Below, one piece after another: positions 32,805 through 35,294 of a stretch of 35,294 nucleotides of DNA. Position 1 is the first letter of the stretch. Every line of letters starts with the position of its first letter. The translations under genes were made by a program, and so were the position numbers. The DNA comes from an uncultured Peptoniphilus sp. (GTDB taxonomy: Bacteria > Bacillota > Clostridia > Tissierellales > Peptoniphilaceae): assembly GCA_902488455.1 (NCBI GenBank), contig CABTWG010000007.1, forward strand, positions 1 to 35,294, written 5' to 3'. Under the pieces are notes generated by a model. That model saw nothing but the letters and a program-made list of their open reading frames with translations. It was not told the origin of the DNA and made no database searches.

Positions 32805-33910
32805 ACTAGCTCTTGCGGATCTTTGTATTCTTCATCGAAGACTTCTGCAAGTGCCGCGTTCGTTATATATCCTGCCATGGTGTTTATTCCAAGTTTAAAT
32901 CCTTTGTTTTCCATGGCTTTCTTTATGCCATCTTTTGCAATTAAATTTGCGTATTCTGCAGTTGCATTGGATAGAGCCTTAGTTGATGTCATTGGCACTG
33001 ATCCTGGTATATTTGCTACTGCGTAGTGGATTACTCCGTGTTTTACGAATGTTGGCTCTGAGTGGGTGGTTGGATGGTTCTTTGTAGTTTCTATGGAACC
33101 TCCTTGGTCAATGGCAACGTCGACTATTACTGATCCCTTTTCCATGGATTTGACCATCTCTTCTGAAACTAGACAAGGAGCTTTGGATCCTGGCACAAGG
33201 ACTGTAGATATTACTAGGTCTGCAGATTCAACTGCCTTAGAAATATTGTACGGGTCTGAATAGAGAGTTTCGATTGAGTTTCCAAATATATCAATAAGTT
33301 GAGAAAGTTGATCCATGTTGTGTCCAATTGCAGTGACTCTTGCTCCCATACCTGTTGCAACCTTTACAGCACTTCTTCCAACTCCACCAGTTCCTATGAT
33401 TACCACATGAGCTGGGGCAACACCTGGAACTCCGTCAAGTAAGATTCCCTTACCACCAGCTTGTTTAGAAAGGTAGAAAGATCCTTCTGTGATCGCCATT
33501 CTTCCTGCGATTTCTGACATTGGACGAAGTAGAGGAAGCTTGCCATTTTTTTCAACAGTTTCAAAACCGATACCTGTGACTTTGTTCTTTAAGAGCTCTC
33601 TAGTGAGTTCTTCGTTTGCAGCAAGGTGAAGGTAGCAAAATATTATAAGTCCTTCGCGGAAGAATTTGTATTCTTCTTTTAGAGGTTCCTTAACCTTGTA
33701 AATCATATTCGCAACTTCCCAGCATGTTTTTTGATCGACAATCTTAGCGCCTTGGGACTCGTATTCTTCGTCGGTAAATCCTGAAGGAACTCCAGCGTCA
33801 CTTTCGATAAATACTTCATGACCTGCCAAGGTAAGAGTGTTTACAGCACCAGGGGTAATTGCAACCCTAAATTCATTGTCTTTAATCTCTTTTGGAATTG
33901 ATATTTTCAT
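32801..33910 (-). CDS. ald: Alanine dehydrogenase
   Basis: A 369-residue NAD-dependent enzyme converting L-alanine to pyruvate and ammonia. From the ATG at 33910 (MKISIPKEIKDNEFRVA) the key residues are Arg15, Lys74 (VKEP), His95 (YLHLA) and Asp267 (VDVAIDQGG), matching the Ald substrate site, with the NAD-binding Gly motif GTGGVGRSA near 172. I prefer this ATG, which has TGAGG 5 nt upstream, over an in-frame TTG 15 nt earlier. It follows the DUF4230 gene by a few bases and overlaps the TraX-like gene by 4 bp, forming a three-gene unit. It may supply pyruvate and NADH during amino-acid fermentation. Confidence 0.96.
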   Translation of the reverse strand: MKISIPKEIKDNEFRVAITPGAVNTLTLAGHEVFIESDAGVPSGFTDEEYESQGAKIVDQKTCWEVANMIYKVKEPLKEEYKFFREGLIIFCYLHLAANEELTRELLKNKVTGIGFETVEKNGKLPLLRPMSEIAGRMAITEGSFYLSKQAGGKGILLDGVPGVAPAHVVIIGTGGVGRSAVKVATGMGARVTAIGHNMDQLSQLIDIFGNSIETLYSDPYNISKAVESADLVISTVLVPGSKAPCLVSEEMVKSMEKGSVIVDVAIDQGGSIETTKNHPTTHSEPTFVKHGVIHYAVANIPGSVPMTSTKALSNATAEYANLIAKDGIKKAMENKGFKLGINTMAGYITNAALAEVFDEEYKDPQELV

Positions 33911-33917
33911 AATAACC

Positions 33918-34466
33918 TCACTCAAAAATTATTTTATACTCATCTAGCAGTCCGTCGATACTTAGGGCTTCTAGAATAGCTTCCTTTGAACGTTTGGCTG
34001 CTTCATCGAGCAGTCCCTTATCTATAGCTTCTTTTTCAACTAAATCCTTTTGATCAGATGAAAATGATTTGAAATCCTCCATCTTTAGAGGGTTGAATAT
34101 AGAAGTCTTTTCATCGAAGATCTTGATTGAATCTTCAGAAATTTCGTGGGACAGAATCTTCGCAGGAGGAAGTGTAACCTTTATCTCCTTTGACTTATTG
34201 TCCACAGAAATATTAACCTCATCTAAATCAACGCCACTCTTGATGCTACCATTGTAGGTAATGATAAACTTCTTTTCAGTAAAAGGAACTTCCCAGCCGT
34301 AGAAGGTCTTTACATTTGAATAGGTGACCATCTTTGTGTACTTATACTCAAGAGTTGAGAGTTCTTTGATACTATCTAATCTATTTGTAAGAATGGTTGA
34401 ATCTACTTTTGTATTGTCTTTTTTGCCACCAAAGAAAATCCCTGCAGCAAAAGCGGCGGCAATCAA
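33918..34466 (-). CDS. DUF4230-domain protein with N-terminal signal anchor (start codon uncertain)
   Basis: At least 182 residues. The body (VDSTILTNRLDSIKELSTLEYKYTKMVTYSNVKTFYGW-like order) matches DUF4230 proteins: a predicted extracytoplasmic domain after one membrane anchor, of unknown function. The conventional start shown is a TTG with no ribosome binding site, and it cuts off half of the membrane helix. Reading the same frame upstream gives KKRSIIFISVILIAA, a typical signal anchor, starting at ATC (34502-34500), 8 nt after AAAAGGAG (34511-34518). No ATG, GTG or TTG occurs in that position before the upstream stop. So translation may start at a rare AUC, or a start codon was lost. It leads the ald-TraX unit. 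Confidence 0.78.
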   Translation of the reverse strand: MIAAAFAAGIFFGGKKDNTKVDSTILTNRLDSIKELSTLEYKYTKMVTYSNVKTFYGWEVPFTEKKFIITYNGSIKSGVDLDEVNISVDNKSKEIKVTLPPAKILSHEISEDSIKIFDEKTSIFNPLKMEDFKSFSSDQKDLVEKEAIDKGLLDEAAKRSKEAILEALSIDGLLDEYKIIFE

Positions 34467-34564
34467 AATAACTGAAATAAAAATAATGCTTCTCTTCTTG
34501 ATAAAATCATCTCCTTTTTTAATTTATTTTAGTTTATCACAAAAGAGATATTATTATAAGATAA

Positions 34565-34593
34565 TAGAAAAAATTAATAAAACTTGTTATAAT
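34565..34593 (+). promoter_or_regulatory. Promoter of the CNNM/CorC-type gene
   Basis: TAGAAA (34565-34570), a 17-bp spacer and a perfect TATAAT (34588-34593), then AAGGAGG and the start ATG. Confidence 0.6.
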
Positions 34594-34611
34594 AAAAATA
34601 AGGAGGAATAT

Positions 34612-35294
34612 ATGGACGATGGAAGTGGAGGGTTAATACCTCAGCTTATTTTAATTTTAGTACTTACATTAATAAACGCGTTTTTCTCAGCGGCAGAGCT
34701 GGCAATAGTATCAGCAAATAGGACAAAGATAGAAAATATCTTAGAAGAAGGAGATATGAGGGCAAAGACCCTTTTACAAGTTACAGAAGATCAGACTAGG
34801 TTCTTGTCAACCATACAGGTAGGAATAACCTTAGCAGGATTCTTCTCATCTGCATCGGCAGCAACATCCATCTCTAAGATTCTAGGGCACTACTTTATGG
34901 AATTAGGAATTTATTATGGACCTACTTTAGCGCTTATAATCGTGACATTTATCCTGTCATTCTTTACACTTGTATTTGGTGAACTAGTGCCAAAGAGAAT
35001 TGCATTACAAAACGCTGAATCAGTTGCATTATTTTCAGCTAAGCCAATACAGATATTCACGATGCTGACATATCCATTTGTAAAGCTTGCATCATTGGCA
35101 ACGACACTTACCCTTAAGGTTATGGGTAAGTACAGCGAAGACGTAGAAGAAAAAATCTCGGAAGAAGAACTAAAAGGATACATCAAAGTATCTACAGAGC
35201 AGGGAGTTATAAATTCGCAAGGTGAAGAGATGATCGTAAAGATAATGGACTTCGACGACAGACTCGCATACGAAATCATGACCCCAAGAACCAA
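34612..35294 (+). CDS. CNNM/CorC (HlyC) family membrane transporter, 5' part
   Basis: The gene runs off the window end, so only 227 residues are seen. The ATG follows AAGGAGG at 5 nt. Several hydrophobic segments make up a DUF21/CNNM domain, with FFSAAELAIVSANRTKIENI near the N-terminus, TLLQVTEDQTRFLSTIQVGITLAGFFSSASA in the middle, and VFGELVPKRIALQNAE near residue 123. The cytoplasmic part begins with a SEEELKGYI linker and a VKIMDFDDRLAYEIMTPRT segment that normally precedes the paired CBS domains. Such proteins are linked to Mg2+ (and Co2+) transport or efflux. Confidence 0.93.
   Translation, partial: MDDGSGGLIPQLILILVLTLINAFFSAAELAIVSANRTKIENILEEGDMRAKTLLQVTEDQTRFLSTIQVGITLAGFFSSASAATSISKILGHYFMELGIYYGPTLALIIVTFILSFFTLVFGELVPKRIALQNAESVALFSAKPIQIFTMLTYPFVKLASLATTLTLKVMGKYSEDVEEKISEEELKGYIKVSTEQGVINSQGEEMIVKIMDFDDRLAYEIMTPRT

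Overview
The window looks like chromosome from a low-GC, anaerobic Gram-positive bacterium. I would place it near the Peptoniphilaceae/Tissierellia (Anaerococcus, Peptoniphilus, Finegoldia relatives), but this is inference. The reasons are AT-rich DNA with strong AGA/ATA codon use, consensus SigA-type promoters, strong AGGAGG ribosome binding sites, rubrerythrin, formate-THF ligase with cyclodeaminase, phosphotransacetylase, and surface proteins carrying copper-amine-oxidase-type 'stalk' and S-layer (SLH) domains. Nothing here looks like a prophage, plasmid or integrative element; the only repeat elements are non-coding.

Layout. 1-5457: a 1214-residue surface protein (Ig-like repeats, two GA-like three-helix modules, a long Ala/Glu/Lys helix, a C-terminal stalk domain), then about 600 bp of non-coding palindromic and tandem repeats, then a secreted CAP-domain protein on the minus strand and another gene-free stretch. 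5458-9896: a SERCA-like Ca2+ P-type ATPase and an ABC half-exporter. 9943-11677 (minus): an SLH-domain protein overlapping an O6-methylguanine-DNA methyltransferase gene. 11828-15807: pta, then rpsU-yqeY-nfeD-floA, the same order as Bacillus subtilis rpsU-yqeY-yqeZ-yqfA. 15925-20524: rubrerythrin, the Trk K+ uptake pair trkA-trkH, and a lipoprotein. 20677-22946: fhs and a cyclodeaminase-like gene (one-carbon folate metabolism).

23105-31612 holds the most interesting unit, an apparent nine-gene operon: SorC-type regulator, purine nucleoside phosphorylase, BMP-type nucleoside-binding lipoprotein, ABC ATPase and two permeases (NupNOPQ-like), an MtnA/eIF2B-family sugar-1-phosphate isomerase, a class II (fuculose-phosphate-type) aldolase, and a small unknown protein. 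Read together they suggest a complete route: import of a purine nucleoside, phosphorolysis to ribose-1-phosphate (or a 5-deoxy analogue), isomerisation to the ketose-1-phosphate, and aldol cleavage to dihydroxyacetone phosphate plus a two-carbon aldehyde. No kinase, phosphopentomutase or deoxyribose-phosphate aldolase is present.

31663-35294: a GlsB/YeaQ-type small membrane protein (minus), a tRNA-Arg(CCU), a minus-strand cluster of DUF4230 protein, alanine dehydrogenase and TraX-like protein, and the 5' part of a CNNM/CorC-type transporter gene running off the end. The DUF4230 gene seems to lack a standard start codon where its ribosome binding site and signal-anchor call for one.

The genes suggest an amino-acid- and nucleoside-using fermenter: alanine dehydrogenase, one-carbon folate enzymes, acetyl phosphate formation, and nucleoside sugar fed to the triose-phosphate pool.
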